The translations under genes and the position numbers were made by a program. From Paenibacillus sp. Root52 (GTDB taxonomy: Bacteria; Bacillota; Bacilli; Paenibacillales; Paenibacillaceae), in the NCBI RefSeq assembly GCF_001426865.1, contig NZ_LMFO01000001.1:806001-870000 (forward strand): DNA of 64,000 nucleotides, written 5' to 3'. Below the pieces are notes generated by a model. The model was not told the origin of the DNA, searched no databases, and saw nothing but the letters and a program-made list of their open reading frames with translations. This document shows, piece by piece, positions 1 to 8,540 of the stretch (the stretch's first letter is position 1; the number at the start of each line of letters is the position of its first letter).

Positions 1-1
1 A

Positions 2-940
2 CTTCATGTTATCGCCGAGAATCCTGATCTCTTGAATGGTGTCGCACAGGAGCGAATCATAACTAGCCAGAAAGTGCGTGCCAAAGCGCTTGAAAAATAT
101 CGTGCATTGCAAATGGCGGATAAGTTTAGCTGGTCGATCGTTGCTGTTCCATCACCTGAATGGGCTGCCAAAGTATTCCCGGATGTTCCGGAAGCACAAC
201 AAATGGATAAATTATGGGATGTTATCTTCAAAACGGTTCGCATTGGTGAGCAAGACGCCGTCGCTGAATGGAAAACGCATCTGTCCAACCTTGATTCCCG
301 TGCGGATCTGCTTAATCAGAAGAAATATAAAAAGCTTCACTACACAGCTCCAGGCACAGACTTGACGATCGAACTTCCAGAAGGACATCTGTGGGTATCT
401 GGTGGCAGCGTCAATGAACAAGGTCATGTGTTCGTTGCTAATATGCCTACGGAAGAGGTATTTACCGCACCTCTGAAATCAGGGGTTAATGGTACTGTTC
501 GTAGCACCAAACCACTCAGCTATGGTGGGAACCTAATCGATGGCTTCTCCCTTACATTTGAAAATGGCCGAGTGGTAGATTATACCGCTGAACAGGGATA
601 TGATGCTCTCAAAAACTTGGTCGAAATGGATGAAGGTGCACACTATCTGGGCGAGGTTGCTCTCGTACCTCATCAATCACCGATCTCCGATACGAATATT
701 TTGTTCTACAACACGCTGTTTGATGAAAATGCGTCTAACCACTTGGCGATCGGTAATGCCTATGCATTCTGTCTTGAAGGCGGAAAATCGATGTCCAAGC
801 AAGAACTTATTGACGCTGGCTTGAACTCTAGCCTTACGCATGTGGACTTTATGATTGGATCAGGAGAAATGAATATTCACGGTGTAACTTCCGAAGGTAC
901 AGAAGAAGCCATCTTCCTAAACGGAAACTGGGCATTCTAA
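2..940 (+). CDS. M29-family aminopeptidase, 5' end outside window
   Basis: The frame is already open at base 2 and ends at TAA 938-940, so about the last 312 residues are present and the start is off the window. The protein is closely similar throughout to the complete 410-residue protein that follows, so roughly 100 N-terminal residues are missing. Known family: M29 metallo-aminopeptidases (AmpS/PepS/aminopeptidase T) are cytoplasmic and remove N-terminal amino acids using two metal ions. Conserved acidic and histidine metal-ligand regions are visible as EVALVP, DENASNHLAIG and THVDFM. A terminator follows the stop, so it is a separate transcription unit from its paralogue. Substrate preference cannot be read. 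Confidence 0.9.
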   Translation, partial: LHVIAENPDLLNGVAQERIITSQKVRAKALEKYRALQMADKFSWSIVAVPSPEWAAKVFPDVPEAQQMDKLWDVIFKTVRIGEQDAVAEWKTHLSNLDSRADLLNQKKYKKLHYTAPGTDLTIELPEGHLWVSGGSVNEQGHVFVANMPTEEVFTAPLKSGVNGTVRSTKPLSYGGNLIDGFSLTFENGRVVDYTAEQGYDALKNLVEMDEGAHYLGEVALVPHQSPISDTNILFYNTLFDENASNHLAIGNAYAFCLEGGKSMSKQELIDAGLNSSLTHVDFMIGSGEMNIHGVTSEGTEEAIFLNGNWAF

Positions 941-957
941 ATCACTTCGAATTTCAT

Positions 958-990
958 GAGAGAGGATAACATTCCTCTCTCTTCCTTTGT
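958..990 (+). terminator. Intrinsic terminator after first aminopeptidase
   Basis: A perfect 9-bp stem (GAGAGAGGA pairing with TCCTCTCTC), a 6-nt loop and a T-rich tail lie 17 bp after the stop codon. Confidence 0.85.
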
Positions 991-1075
991 TTATATCGAT
1001 AAATTTAACATTGCATGCAAGGTTCGGCTAGAAAATGCTTGATAATGACTACGGTTAAAGTAAGGAGACAATTAG

Positions 1076-2308
1076 ATGTTAACATTCGAACAAAAGCTGG
1101 ATCGTTACGCGGAGCTCGCTGTCAAAGTAGGAGCAAACGTACAACCTGGACAAATTTTTGTGATCAGTGCCATGATAGATACAGTTGAATTTGTACGCCT
1201 GTTGGTACGCAAGGGGTATGAAGCGGGTGCCAAGAAAGTCATCGTAAAATTCAGTGACGAAACTGTGAATCGACTGCGTTTCGAGATGGCTCCGGAACAA
1301 TCATTCCAAGATCCTCCGAAATGGCATGCTGCTGAGCTTGAAGAGCTTGCTGCAAACAACGCGGCATTCTTAACTGTGCTGTCATCAAGCCCTGACTTGT
1401 TGAAGGGAATTGATCCGGAACGTATTTCTACGCATCAACGAACATATGGTCAGGCACTTGCTAAATACCGTCAGTATCAGCAGGCAGATAAAATGAGTTG
1501 GACAGGTGTAGCCTGCCCTTCACCTGACTGGGCTGCCAAAGTATTCCCAGAACTTCCTGCCTCTGAACAGATGGAACAGCTGTGGGAAGCCATCTTCGCT
1601 GCCGTACGGGCAGATTTAGAAGATCCTATCCAAGCTTGGGATCAGCACATCGAGCGTTTAGAACACAAGGCCGTTGCACTTAATAACAAAAAGTATCGTG
1701 CACTGCACTTTATCTCACCTGGTACCGATCTAACCGTTGAGCTTCCAGAAGGACATATTTGGGCTCAGGCAGGAAGTGTGAATGAACAAGGTACTCCTTT
1801 TGTAGCTAATATCCCAACAGAAGAAGTGTTCACAGCTCCAGCAAAGCACGGCGTTAATGGTACAGTATCCAGCACGAAACCATTGAGTTATGGCGGAAGC
1901 ATTATTGATCGTTTTACGCTGACGTTCGAGAATGGGCGGATTGTTGATTTTCATGCGGAGGAAGGACATGATACGCTTGAACGTCTGATTAATATGGACG
2001 AAGGCTCTCATTATTTGGGTGAAGTTGCTCTGGTACCTTACCACTCCCCTATCTCCGAAAGCGGCATTTTATATTACACAACACTCTATGATGAGAACGC
2101 ATCCTGTCATCTTGCAATCGGTAGTTCATACGCCTTTAATATTGATGGTGGCAAAAAGATGTCCCCAGAAGAGCTTGCCGCACGTGGTATGAACACGAGT
2201 ATCACTCATGTAGATTTCATGATGGGTTCGCCCGAGACAGATATCTACGGTATTACGACAAGTGGTGAACGTGAAGCGATCTTCCTGAAAGGTGACTGGG
2301 CGTTCTAA
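1076..2308 (+). CDS. M29-family aminopeptidase (paralogue)
   Basis: A 410-residue cytoplasmic metallo-aminopeptidase of the M29 family. The ATG is preceded by AAGGAGAC at good spacing. The N-terminal part (about 1-110) is the Rossmann-like family domain; the C-terminal part carries the metal-binding segments EVALVPYHSPI, DENASCHLAIG and THVDFMMG, with the Glu, His and Asp residues expected of the dinuclear site. Length is normal for the family. It lies 135 bp downstream of a near-duplicate on the same strand, separated by a terminator, so the pair is a tandem duplication with independent termination. Likely role: final steps of peptide degradation. Confidence 0.93.
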   Translation: MLTFEQKLDRYAELAVKVGANVQPGQIFVISAMIDTVEFVRLLVRKGYEAGAKKVIVKFSDETVNRLRFEMAPEQSFQDPPKWHAAELEELAANNAAFLTVLSSSPDLLKGIDPERISTHQRTYGQALAKYRQYQQADKMSWTGVACPSPDWAAKVFPELPASEQMEQLWEAIFAAVRADLEDPIQAWDQHIERLEHKAVALNNKKYRALHFISPGTDLTVELPEGHIWAQAGSVNEQGTPFVANIPTEEVFTAPAKHGVNGTVSSTKPLSYGGSIIDRFTLTFENGRIVDFHAEEGHDTLERLINMDEGSHYLGEVALVPYHSPISESGILYYTTLYDENASCHLAIGSSYAFNIDGGKKMSPEELAARGMNTSITHVDFMMGSPETDIYGITTSGEREAIFLKGDWAF

Positions 2309-2356
2309 TAGGACGCATGAATTCTAGCAACAGCATTTATATTTGAAACTACTATA

Positions 2357-2410
2357 AGAGACTGCCTAATTAACCATATTTATGGTTAGACGGGGCGGTC
2401 TTCTTTCTAT
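2357..2410 (+). terminator. Two-tier hairpin terminator after second aminopeptidase
   Basis: An outer stem of GACTGCC against GGCGGTC (one G-U pair) encloses a perfect inner hairpin TAACCAT-ATTT-ATGGTTA. It is followed by TTCTTTC. Confidence 0.75.
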
Positions 2411-2517
2411 TCAATTCGCTCTATATGTAAAACGATGATATTGTGAGACTTCCATATAATGCTGTAAAATGAAATGATACCAATGTTTGTGGATTCTTCA
2501 CCAGAAAGGAGAACATC

Positions 2518-3108
2518 ATGGCTAATCGGCTCCAATTACTCTTAGCCTCAGATTTCCATAATTTGAGCCCTGCACTTCAGGAAGAAGTGTATTATGAATA
2601 TTATAATATGGTACATGGCCTCATCGTTTATATTATCAAAGAGCGAGCTGCTGCTGAAGACATCATTCAGGAAGCTTTTATCAAAATCATTAAAAACAAA
2701 CCTCTTTTCGAGAGTGAAGTCAAACTAAGAGCATGGCTTAAAGTCGTAACACGAAATACAGCCATTAATTATTTGAGAAAAAATAAAAATAACCGTAACC
2801 AACTGGACACGGATAGTGTTTTTATAGATATGGAGACGATTAATCAGACTTCAGCTTCTGTCGAGACCACAGTTGAAACGCAAATGATGCAAGAATCTAT
2901 AGAGTTTTACCTTAGCCAGCTCAAACCTGAATACCGAGTTCTGATCGAGATGCGGTGGAAAGACGGACTTTCTTATCGGGAGATGGCTGAGATTTTGGAT
3001 ACATCAGAAGAGATTGTTAAACAGCGGTTATTCCGTGCTCGGGGAAACATTAAGAAGCAACTACATAAGGAATGGGGTGGAAGCATTGAGCAAAGGCAAA
3101 TTAGATAA
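2518..3108 (+). CDS. ECF-type RNA polymerase sigma factor
   Basis: A 196-residue sigma-70 family factor of the extracytoplasmic-function type. Region 2 (about residues 25-95) recognises the -10 element and region 4 (about 130-185) the -35; the latter shows the helix-turn-helix stretch LSYREMAEILDTSEEIVKQR. There is no region 1.1 or 3, as usual for ECF factors. The ATG follows AAAGGAGAA. The next gene starts inside its 3' end and encodes a membrane protein with a cytoplasmic N-terminus, which fits a sigma/anti-sigma pair. The inducing signal is unknown; autoregulation is usual for such pairs but was not tested here. Confidence 0.93.
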   Translation: MANRLQLLLASDFHNLSPALQEEVYYEYYNMVHGLIVYIIKERAAAEDIIQEAFIKIIKNKPLFESEVKLRAWLKVVTRNTAINYLRKNKNNRNQLDTDSVFIDMETINQTSASVETTVETQMMQESIEFYLSQLKPEYRVLIEMRWKDGLSYREMAEILDTSEEIVKQRLFRARGNIKKQLHKEWGGSIEQRQIR

Positions 3109-4051
3109 GCATGATCAGGAGTCATACGAAGAGTTGGAAGATGACTTTTTTGATGATGCCTTCGAGTTAGTTTTTGATGAAGCATTCCATCGGGCAGCTT
3201 CTGCCTCCCCTACCCCGAGTCACGAACAAACCAAAAACATGCAGGAATCTTGGCTCAAGGTGCAAACCGAGATTAATAGAATAGGCAAACGTAGAAAACG
3301 TAAACAGACCTTCTGGTTATCTGGTGTTGTGGCAGCATCCGTTACCCTAGGTGCATTGCTGTTTAGTGTCCCTGCCGGCACACAAGCGGTATCTCCTTTT
3401 GTGCAAACGATAAAAGATTGGGGAAATGGGATGAAATCCATCGTCATCAAAGATGGTACGGAAAAAATGCTTGGTGCAGATCCTTCAACTGCTAAAACTC
3501 CACCTCCACCCAATCCAGGTATTGAGGATGCCCCAAAAGTTTTTTCAGAAGAGACTGTTGAACAAGCGTCTGAATTCGAAAGAGATTTCACACAGACACT
3601 AGTTCCTGTAAAAGTCACTGAGGAAGAAGCACGCTCAGGGTTTAATGGTGACTTCTTACTCTCCAAAGCAATCCCTGAGCGATTTAATAACATTAAGTTC
3701 GAGCTTATGCTTGATATAGATGGGGCTCGCCCTCTGGATAGTGACTTTGAATCAGACCAATTACGAGTTCTTTACACAATAGAAAGCACAAATGTACAGG
3801 ATGAAATAATTCAATTTGATTTTATTTGGATTCATCCTGGTCAAGTGATTGAAAATCCTGTACTTCGTGAGACTACCACAGTCACTTTAAAAGACGGTAG
3901 CGATGCGTTTTTCTCAACAGGACCTACTTATAATACTTTTCAGTGGATGATGGGATCCACCAATGTTAGCATATACGGTACCGTTAGCAAAACGGAATTA
4001 CTTGCAATTGCAAACGATCTACAGAAACAAAAGTTTCACTTTAACAATTAA
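3086..4051 (+). CDS. Membrane anti-sigma factor, DUF4367-like C-terminus
   Basis: The start chosen is TTG 3086 (MSKGKLDKHD), preceded by GGGGTGG and overlapping the sigma gene by 23 bp, giving 321 residues; an upstream in-frame ATG lies deep inside the sigma gene and has no ribosome site. The acidic N-terminus (1-70) should be cytoplasmic and bind the sigma factor, one membrane helix spans about 76-96, and the rest is external with a TPPPPNPG linker. The C-terminal block ending in SIYGTVSKTELLAIANDLQ matches the pattern of DUF4367 domains in anti-sigma proteins. Inference: it holds the sigma factor inactive until an envelope signal arrives. No zinc-binding HxxxCxxC anti-sigma motif is seen. 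Confidence 0.8.
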   Translation: MSKGKLDKHDQESYEELEDDFFDDAFELVFDEAFHRAASASPTPSHEQTKNMQESWLKVQTEINRIGKRRKRKQTFWLSGVVAASVTLGALLFSVPAGTQAVSPFVQTIKDWGNGMKSIVIKDGTEKMLGADPSTAKTPPPPNPGIEDAPKVFSEETVEQASEFERDFTQTLVPVKVTEEEARSGFNGDFLLSKAIPERFNNIKFELMLDIDGARPLDSDFESDQLRVLYTIESTNVQDEIIQFDFIWIHPGQVIENPVLRETTTVTLKDGSDAFFSTGPTYNTFQWMMGSTNVSIYGTVSKTELLAIANDLQKQKFHFNN

Positions 4052-4059
4052 TGACTTCG

Positions 4060-4554
4060 CTAAAAGAGTATACTTGGTGATGTGTGCGTAGTTTTTTCTG
4101 CAGTTGAACCATCATTTGCAGTGTGAACACTCACAACTCGATAATAATAACCCGTTATAACTGTCCAACTGCTTTCTGCACTCAATGCAGAAATATTACT
4201 TTTCGTGACAGAATTCGAACGATAGGTGACCCATGCTGTTCCAGTCCAACGTTCGAGACGATAATCTACTTGAATATAGTTCATCTGACTGTAAGTGATC
4301 GTATTTATACTTACTTTTGCAGTGAGGCCTCCTCCTGGAATGACCGATCCATTTGCATAATAAATATTATCTAGTTGAGCATTACTCTGGATGCTTTGCA
4401 CTTCTGGTGGAGGTGGTGTCAACGCTCCTGATTCGACGGTAGGACTTTTTGAGGCTGCTTGAATTTCACCGTTAGGTATGGCTAGGATCAAAGGTAAAGT
4501 TAATGCGACTGCTAGTGTCACTTTAGTGACATTCTTCATATTATTCTTCAACAT
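4060..4554 (-). CDS. Secreted small protein of unknown function
   Basis: A 164-residue protein with an N-terminal signal peptide (Lys-rich start, hydrophobic stretch 10-27, likely cleavage after IQAA near residue 34). The mature part is Ser/Thr/Tyr rich, predicted beta-rich, and ends with YYRVVSVHTANDGSTAEKTTH. The ATG at 4554 follows GGAGGG. It converges on the anti-sigma gene with only 8 bp between stop codons, and both proteins carry a TPPPP element just outside the membrane or signal region. I do not recognise a characterised family; it may be a surface or spore-associated protein. Confidence 0.7.
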   Translation of the reverse strand: MLKNNMKNVTKVTLAVALTLPLILAIPNGEIQAASKSPTVESGALTPPPPEVQSIQSNAQLDNIYYANGSVIPGGGLTAKVSINTITYSQMNYIQVDYRLERWTGTAWVTYRSNSVTKSNISALSAESSWTVITGYYYRVVSVHTANDGSTAEKTTHTSPSILF

Positions 4555-4719
4555 TTAATTAACCCTCCAATTCAAAATTTTAGCTTTCCACAGTTGATAT
4601 ACGAAGTTTAATGGTGATTGGTTTCAAATAAAACCCTTTATTCCAATTATTTTTTAAAAGAATTTCGGGCTGATAATTAAATCAGCATTCTAATTACCAT
4701 GCACTTTCATCTCTTAAAG

Positions 4720-4765
4720 AAAAACCGTACAGTGAATGACAACACTGTACGGTTTCTATTATTGT
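4720..4765 (-). terminator. Terminator downstream of CNNM transporter gene
   Basis: A perfect 13-bp stem (AAACCGTACAGTG with its complement) and 8-nt loop, followed on the minus strand by TTTTTCTTT. It lies 48 bp after the transporter stop. Confidence 0.9.
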
Positions 4766-4812
4766 GGATAGATGACTTTTAATATAAATGCACACTGTTT
4801 CTAGAGCTTATA

Positions 4813-6129
4813 TCAAGCCCCTTCTTCTTCCACTAACATCTCTAACTTAATCACATTTACACGGGAGATTCGTTTGTGCTCTGTCTCCTGGATTACGAAG
4901 AGATGTCCATCGTACTCTACCGATTGTCCCACCTCAGGCGGAATGGTTTCGACTCTGGAGTATAGCCATCCACCAATCGTGTCATAATCCGATCGATCCA
5001 TCTCTAATCCGAAACGCTCACTTACTTCTTCAATCAGCATAAGCCCATCAATCGAGTATTCCATTTCATCCACTTGCTCAATCGCAGGACGTTCCTGATC
5101 GAATTCGTCCTGAATCTCACCAACGATCTCTTCCATAATATCCTCAAGCGTTACAAGTCCTGAGGTTCCTCCATACTCATCAATCAGAATCGCAATTTGT
5201 GTCTTACCGCGCTGCATGCGTTTGAGCAAGTCACTGATTGGTGTTGAATCGGGAACGGCAAGAATTGGACGAATGACTGAGATCGTATCGGTTAATTGAG
5301 ATTTCATCAGATCTTTAATGTGAATAAAACCGATGATATGATCCTTGTCACCGTTATATACCGGATAACGGGTTCTCATGCTTTCACTGGCGATCTCCAG
5401 ATTCTCCAGCATCGACTGATTGGCGTTCAGACAGATCATTTCCGTCCGCGGAATCATAATTTCACGGGCGGTCGTTGCCGTAAAATCAAATATATTATCA
5501 ACAAGCGCCAATTCAGTATTGTCAATTAAACCGCTCTTATTGCTTTCTTTCATTAGAATGCGTATTTCATCTTCGCTATGCGCTTCATCCAGTTCGGAGG
5601 CCGGTGCCATCCGGAACATACGCAAAAGGCTGTTCGCCATTCCATTTAAAGCCCATATAAAGGGATACATTAATTTGTAGAAAAACGTAAGCAGTGCCGC
5701 AGACCATAACGTGACCGTCTCCGATTTACGGATTGCTATCGTTTTGGGAGCAAGTTCCCCGAGTACAATATGCAAAATCGTAATAATAACAAAAGCAATG
5801 GCAATCGAAACGCCATGCACATAAACAGGACCTAATCCTAATGCTGTAAACATTGGCTCAAGCAAGTGAGCGATTGCCGGTTCTCCCAGCCACCCAAGTC
5901 CCAGTGAAGCTAGCGTTATCCCTAACTGACACGCAGATAGATAAGCATCTAGATTACGTACAATGTTGGAAGCATAAATTGCATTTTTATTGCCTGATTC
6001 CACCAAAGCTTCGATGCGGCTACCGCGAACTTTTACCATCGCGAATTCTGCCGACACGAAGAAACCATTCATCAATACAAGTAAACCGATTAATACTAAG
6101 TTTAAAATACTCGGTAAGGGGTCACTCAA
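4813..6129 (-). CDS. CNNM/CBS-domain membrane protein (HlyC/CorC family)
   Basis: A 438-residue protein with a DUF21/CNNM transmembrane domain (helices near 8-30, 60-85, 100-122 and 135-160), a pair of CBS domains (about 205-325) and a C-terminal CorC_HlyC transporter-associated domain (about 340-425). The older name hemolysin is misleading: characterised relatives such as B. subtilis YhdP/MpfA and bacterial CorB/CorC act in magnesium efflux or homeostasis, with CBS domains sensing nucleotide-Mg. The start used is TTG 6129 behind a modest AGGATGA. A much stronger ribosome site lies further upstream in the same frame but is separated by a TAG (see the leader entry), so the start is less certain than the identity. 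Confidence 0.88.
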   Translation of the reverse strand: MSDPLPSILNLVLIGLLVLMNGFFVSAEFAMVKVRGSRIEALVESGNKNAIYASNIVRNLDAYLSACQLGITLASLGLGWLGEPAIAHLLEPMFTALGLGPVYVHGVSIAIAFVIITILHIVLGELAPKTIAIRKSETVTLWSAALLTFFYKLMYPFIWALNGMANSLLRMFRMAPASELDEAHSEDEIRILMKESNKSGLIDNTELALVDNIFDFTATTAREIMIPRTEMICLNANQSMLENLEIASESMRTRYPVYNGDKDHIIGFIHIKDLMKSQLTDTISVIRPILAVPDSTPISDLLKRMQRGKTQIAILIDEYGGTSGLVTLEDIMEEIVGEIQDEFDQERPAIEQVDEMEYSIDGLMLIEEVSERFGLEMDRSDYDTIGGWLYSRVETIPPEVGQSVEYDGHLFVIQETEHKRISRVNVIKLEMLVEEEGA

Positions 6130-6138
6130 ATGTTCATC

Positions 6139-6250
6139 CTATTCGCCGTTATTCTTCGGCAAATAGGTCCACCTCCTTCGAAAATGTAGGATATTAGCCA
6201 TTCTGCCGCTCATATGCAATTTCAACTTCCCAATACTTCCACCTCCGCCC
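6139..6250 (-). promoter_or_regulatory. Leader with mini-ORFs upstream of CNNM gene
   Basis: Two strong ribosome-binding sequences precede the transporter start. GGCGGAGGTGG (about 6250-6239) is followed by TTG GGA AGT TGA, or by a longer frame from TTG 6225 or ATG 6213. AAGGAGGTGG (about 6178-6169) is followed by TTG 6162 and a seven-codon frame (MPKNNGE) ending at TAG 6139-6141. The last frame is in phase with the transporter, whose TTG lies 9 bp beyond the TAG. This could be a translated leader peptide controlling a metal transporter by reinitiation, or a nonsense codon that displaced the original start. Confidence 0.45.
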
Positions 6251-6459
6251 TTATTGTGTCGAATAACAAGGATATGCTTCTTTTATTATATAACTCTAAA
6301 CTACACAGTCAATCCGTGTCCTATGACACTGAAATGACGTAAACTAGCTTTTTCTTTTACAAATAACATGAAAACGCCATTTCTTTAACATATTTGATTA
6401 GAACGAACAGGCAGACCTTCAATATAGACAATCATGAGATGGACGCCACAGTTCTTATA

Positions 6460-6500
6460 AATAAAGAAGTATCCCGATCATGGTTAACATGATGGATACT
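6460..6500 (-). terminator. Terminator after sigma/DUF1835 gene
   Basis: On the minus strand AGTATCC-ATCATG pairs with CATGAT-(CG)-GGATACT and is followed by TCTTTATTT. It terminates the gene ending at 6565. Confidence 0.8.
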
Positions 6501-6564
6501 CCTTAATTTATTTGAGCATTCTAGCACTATTTTGCGTTGGGTTGATGTTCGCATTCAACTTCAA

Positions 6565-8136
6565 TCATTCTAATACAATTACACTCTTGGAATTAACATC
6601 CCAGCGCCAGCGCGGCTGCTTGCCTTCCTCGTTCCTTAACCCGCCGAACCAAGCTTCTTTTCTTCGAAGGCTTGCCCAATCCACTTCCTCATCTAACACC
6701 TGCATTCCGAGGGGAGTCAAAGAGAGAACTGCACCCCGGAACTCATCATTATGCTGTTGAAAATCAGGAAAGCTCGTTGGATCCGTTAGCGAAAGTAAAG
6801 CATATGGCTCAGATGACATTCTGCGTAGATGAGCCCAATACTCCAAATCACCCATCCCAAGCCAATGAAGCTGGTCACCAACATGCTTGAATAGTGGATA
6901 AGGATGGCCGATCCCCTCTCTGATCGCCTCTAAGGTAGTCTGTTCGATGATCCCCAATCCATTCTTGATCGAAGGCAGTCGGGACAGATGCGCCTGAAAT
7001 GCAGTATGTGCAAAGGGATAAGCAGATGTGTCTTTGGTTAAGAACTCGATATGATCCTGGATGTTCGGTGAGGTGTACGCTTCCCAGAACAAACGGCCAG
7101 CTTCCATTTCCTCAGTCCCTATGACATGCCATGTTCCGGATAAGCGGCCAATTTGTTTGGGTGTGAGCTGTCCAAGCCCTCTGAAATGTTCAATCTCGGG
7201 ATGAGAATCAATGCATAACAGATGCAGGGTAGTGTCTCCTAGCGATTGTCCTTCGAAAAAGTAAAGCAGGTAAGATAACATCGTTTGATCATACAGGTCA
7301 TACTCAAACCACAAAACAATCTCCTTTTCGTTATGCAAAGATTGAAGCTTCCGTTCCAGCTCGGCAATCTGTAAATATACGGGCTGGGGGATACCTAGTT
7401 CACGTTCTAGATAGGCTGCACGTCTACTCCTTTCCTTCGGCTCCGTCATGTCTCTAGAGACAGGCCCAAATGGGTATAACTCTCTCCAGACGAGAACGTC
7501 CCCCTGAATTCCACTTTGCCTGATGCGATCTGCTGCATGGTCGCCATTTGTAATATGAAGCATGCCTTCTCCTCCTTCGTAGAGATTGGTAAATACAGAA
7601 GTTACGTCTGCCACAGGGATGTAGCGTCTAAGCTTTTTACGGGCATCAAACAATCTTTTTTTCAACGCCGAGATAGATACATTCAAAAAGTCCGAAATTT
7701 CGTTCAAAGAGTACCCTTTGAAATAAAACATATCTACAACAAGCTGCATCGATGAGGGTAAACTCCCAATTAAATCATACAACATACGATTTTGTTCCTT
7801 CAGCAACATTAGCTGTTCGGGATCGTTCGTCTGATCTTCTTTGTGTATATGCGAGAGCTCCTCTACAGGAATGGTGGCATGCCGTTTACGTCGCAACCAG
7901 CGGTAACATTGTCTCTCTACAATCACTTTGAACCAACCAGGAAACGCCTCAGGCTTGTCCAAACGAGTCAAATTCGAGAACGCCTCGGTGAAAGCTTCCT
8001 GTACGACATCTTCAGCCCAAAATTCGTCCTTAAGTATATGGAGCGCTACCGTATGAGCCATCCCCCGGAATTGCTTAACCAGATGCTCGTACGCATCAGG
8101 CTCACCGCGCACAGCACCTTCAATCCATGATTTCAC
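6565..8136 (-). CDS. Sigma-70 family factor fused to DUF1835 domain
   Basis: A 523-residue two-part protein. Residues 1-175 are an ECF-like sigma factor: region 2 around 15-85 (including AEDVVQEAF) and region 4 around 115-172 with the helix-turn-helix GYSLNEISDFLNVSISALKK. Residues about 192-320 resemble DUF1835 (MLHITNGDHAADRIRQSG, VWRELYPFGPV), and the remainder (about 330-480) resembles the DUF3658-like partner usually found with it. DUF1835 normally occurs as a stand-alone protein of unknown function. No membrane segment or separate anti-sigma gene is adjacent, so the C-terminal half may itself be the sensor or regulator. A terminator closes the unit. Confidence 0.82.
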   Translation of the reverse strand: MKSWIEGAVRGEPDAYEHLVKQFRGMAHTVALHILKDEFWAEDVVQEAFTEAFSNLTRLDKPEAFPGWFKVIVERQCYRWLRRKRHATIPVEELSHIHKEDQTNDPEQLMLLKEQNRMLYDLIGSLPSSMQLVVDMFYFKGYSLNEISDFLNVSISALKKRLFDARKKLRRYIPVADVTSVFTNLYEGGEGMLHITNGDHAADRIRQSGIQGDVLVWRELYPFGPVSRDMTEPKERSRRAAYLERELGIPQPVYLQIAELERKLQSLHNEKEIVLWFEYDLYDQTMLSYLLYFFEGQSLGDTTLHLLCIDSHPEIEHFRGLGQLTPKQIGRLSGTWHVIGTEEMEAGRLFWEAYTSPNIQDHIEFLTKDTSAYPFAHTAFQAHLSRLPSIKNGLGIIEQTTLEAIREGIGHPYPLFKHVGDQLHWLGMGDLEYWAHLRRMSSEPYALLSLTDPTSFPDFQQHNDEFRGAVLSLTPLGMQVLDEEVDWASLRRKEAWFGGLRNEEGKQPRWRWDVNSKSVIVLE

Positions 8137-8437
8137 TGCTAATCAGTTCCTTCCTTATGTCGAACGTATTGAATCTTCTATCTGTCAGTCTCAAACATGA
8201 TGCATCTTCCGTTCCAATGCTCATGTCTTATCTATAAGTGCCACAACTTGATCGTAAGGTTACTTCATTGAATTAAATTTTTCAAACCTGTAGTAGATGA
8301 GACATTCGAGTTGAAAGTAACGCTTTAATCCTTTTATCCGATTCTAAGTATAGATCAATAAAACGAGGTAGAGCTATGTCTGAGTTTAAACTGGAGCGTT
8401 TCTTAGAACGCCGAAGCGAGAGATTTAAGACATGCAA
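8137..8437. other. Intergenic region between sigma fusion gene and gerQ terminator
   Basis: This stretch holds the upstream region of the sigma/DUF1835 gene. The only coding suggestion is a plus-strand 22-codon frame (ATG 8376 to TAA 8444) behind GAGGTAGAG. I see nothing else supportable. Confidence 0.5.
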
Positions 8438-8490
8438 TAAATAAAAGGCTGCTTCTGAATGTGAATTCACGCTACACTCAGAAGCAGCCT
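8438..8490 (-). terminator. Terminator of cwlJ-gerQ operon
   Basis: A perfect 13-bp stem (AGGCTGCTTCTGA with its complement). The 19-nt loop contains the palindrome GTGAATTCAC. On the minus strand it is followed by TTTTATTTATT. Confidence 0.92.
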
Positions 8491-8540
8491 ATGGAGAACT
8501 ATGTTCTAGGTATGTTACTTATCGTCCTATAGGTTAAGGA

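Noticed and set aside
6130..6340. M-box magnesium riboswitch ahead of the CNNM gene
   Set aside because: None of the conserved M-box segments are present; only mini-ORFs and ribosome sites were found.
8376..8444. Plus-strand 22-codon frame behind GAGGTAGAG
   Set aside because: Too short to judge; no promoter was identified and it ends beside a minus-strand terminator.
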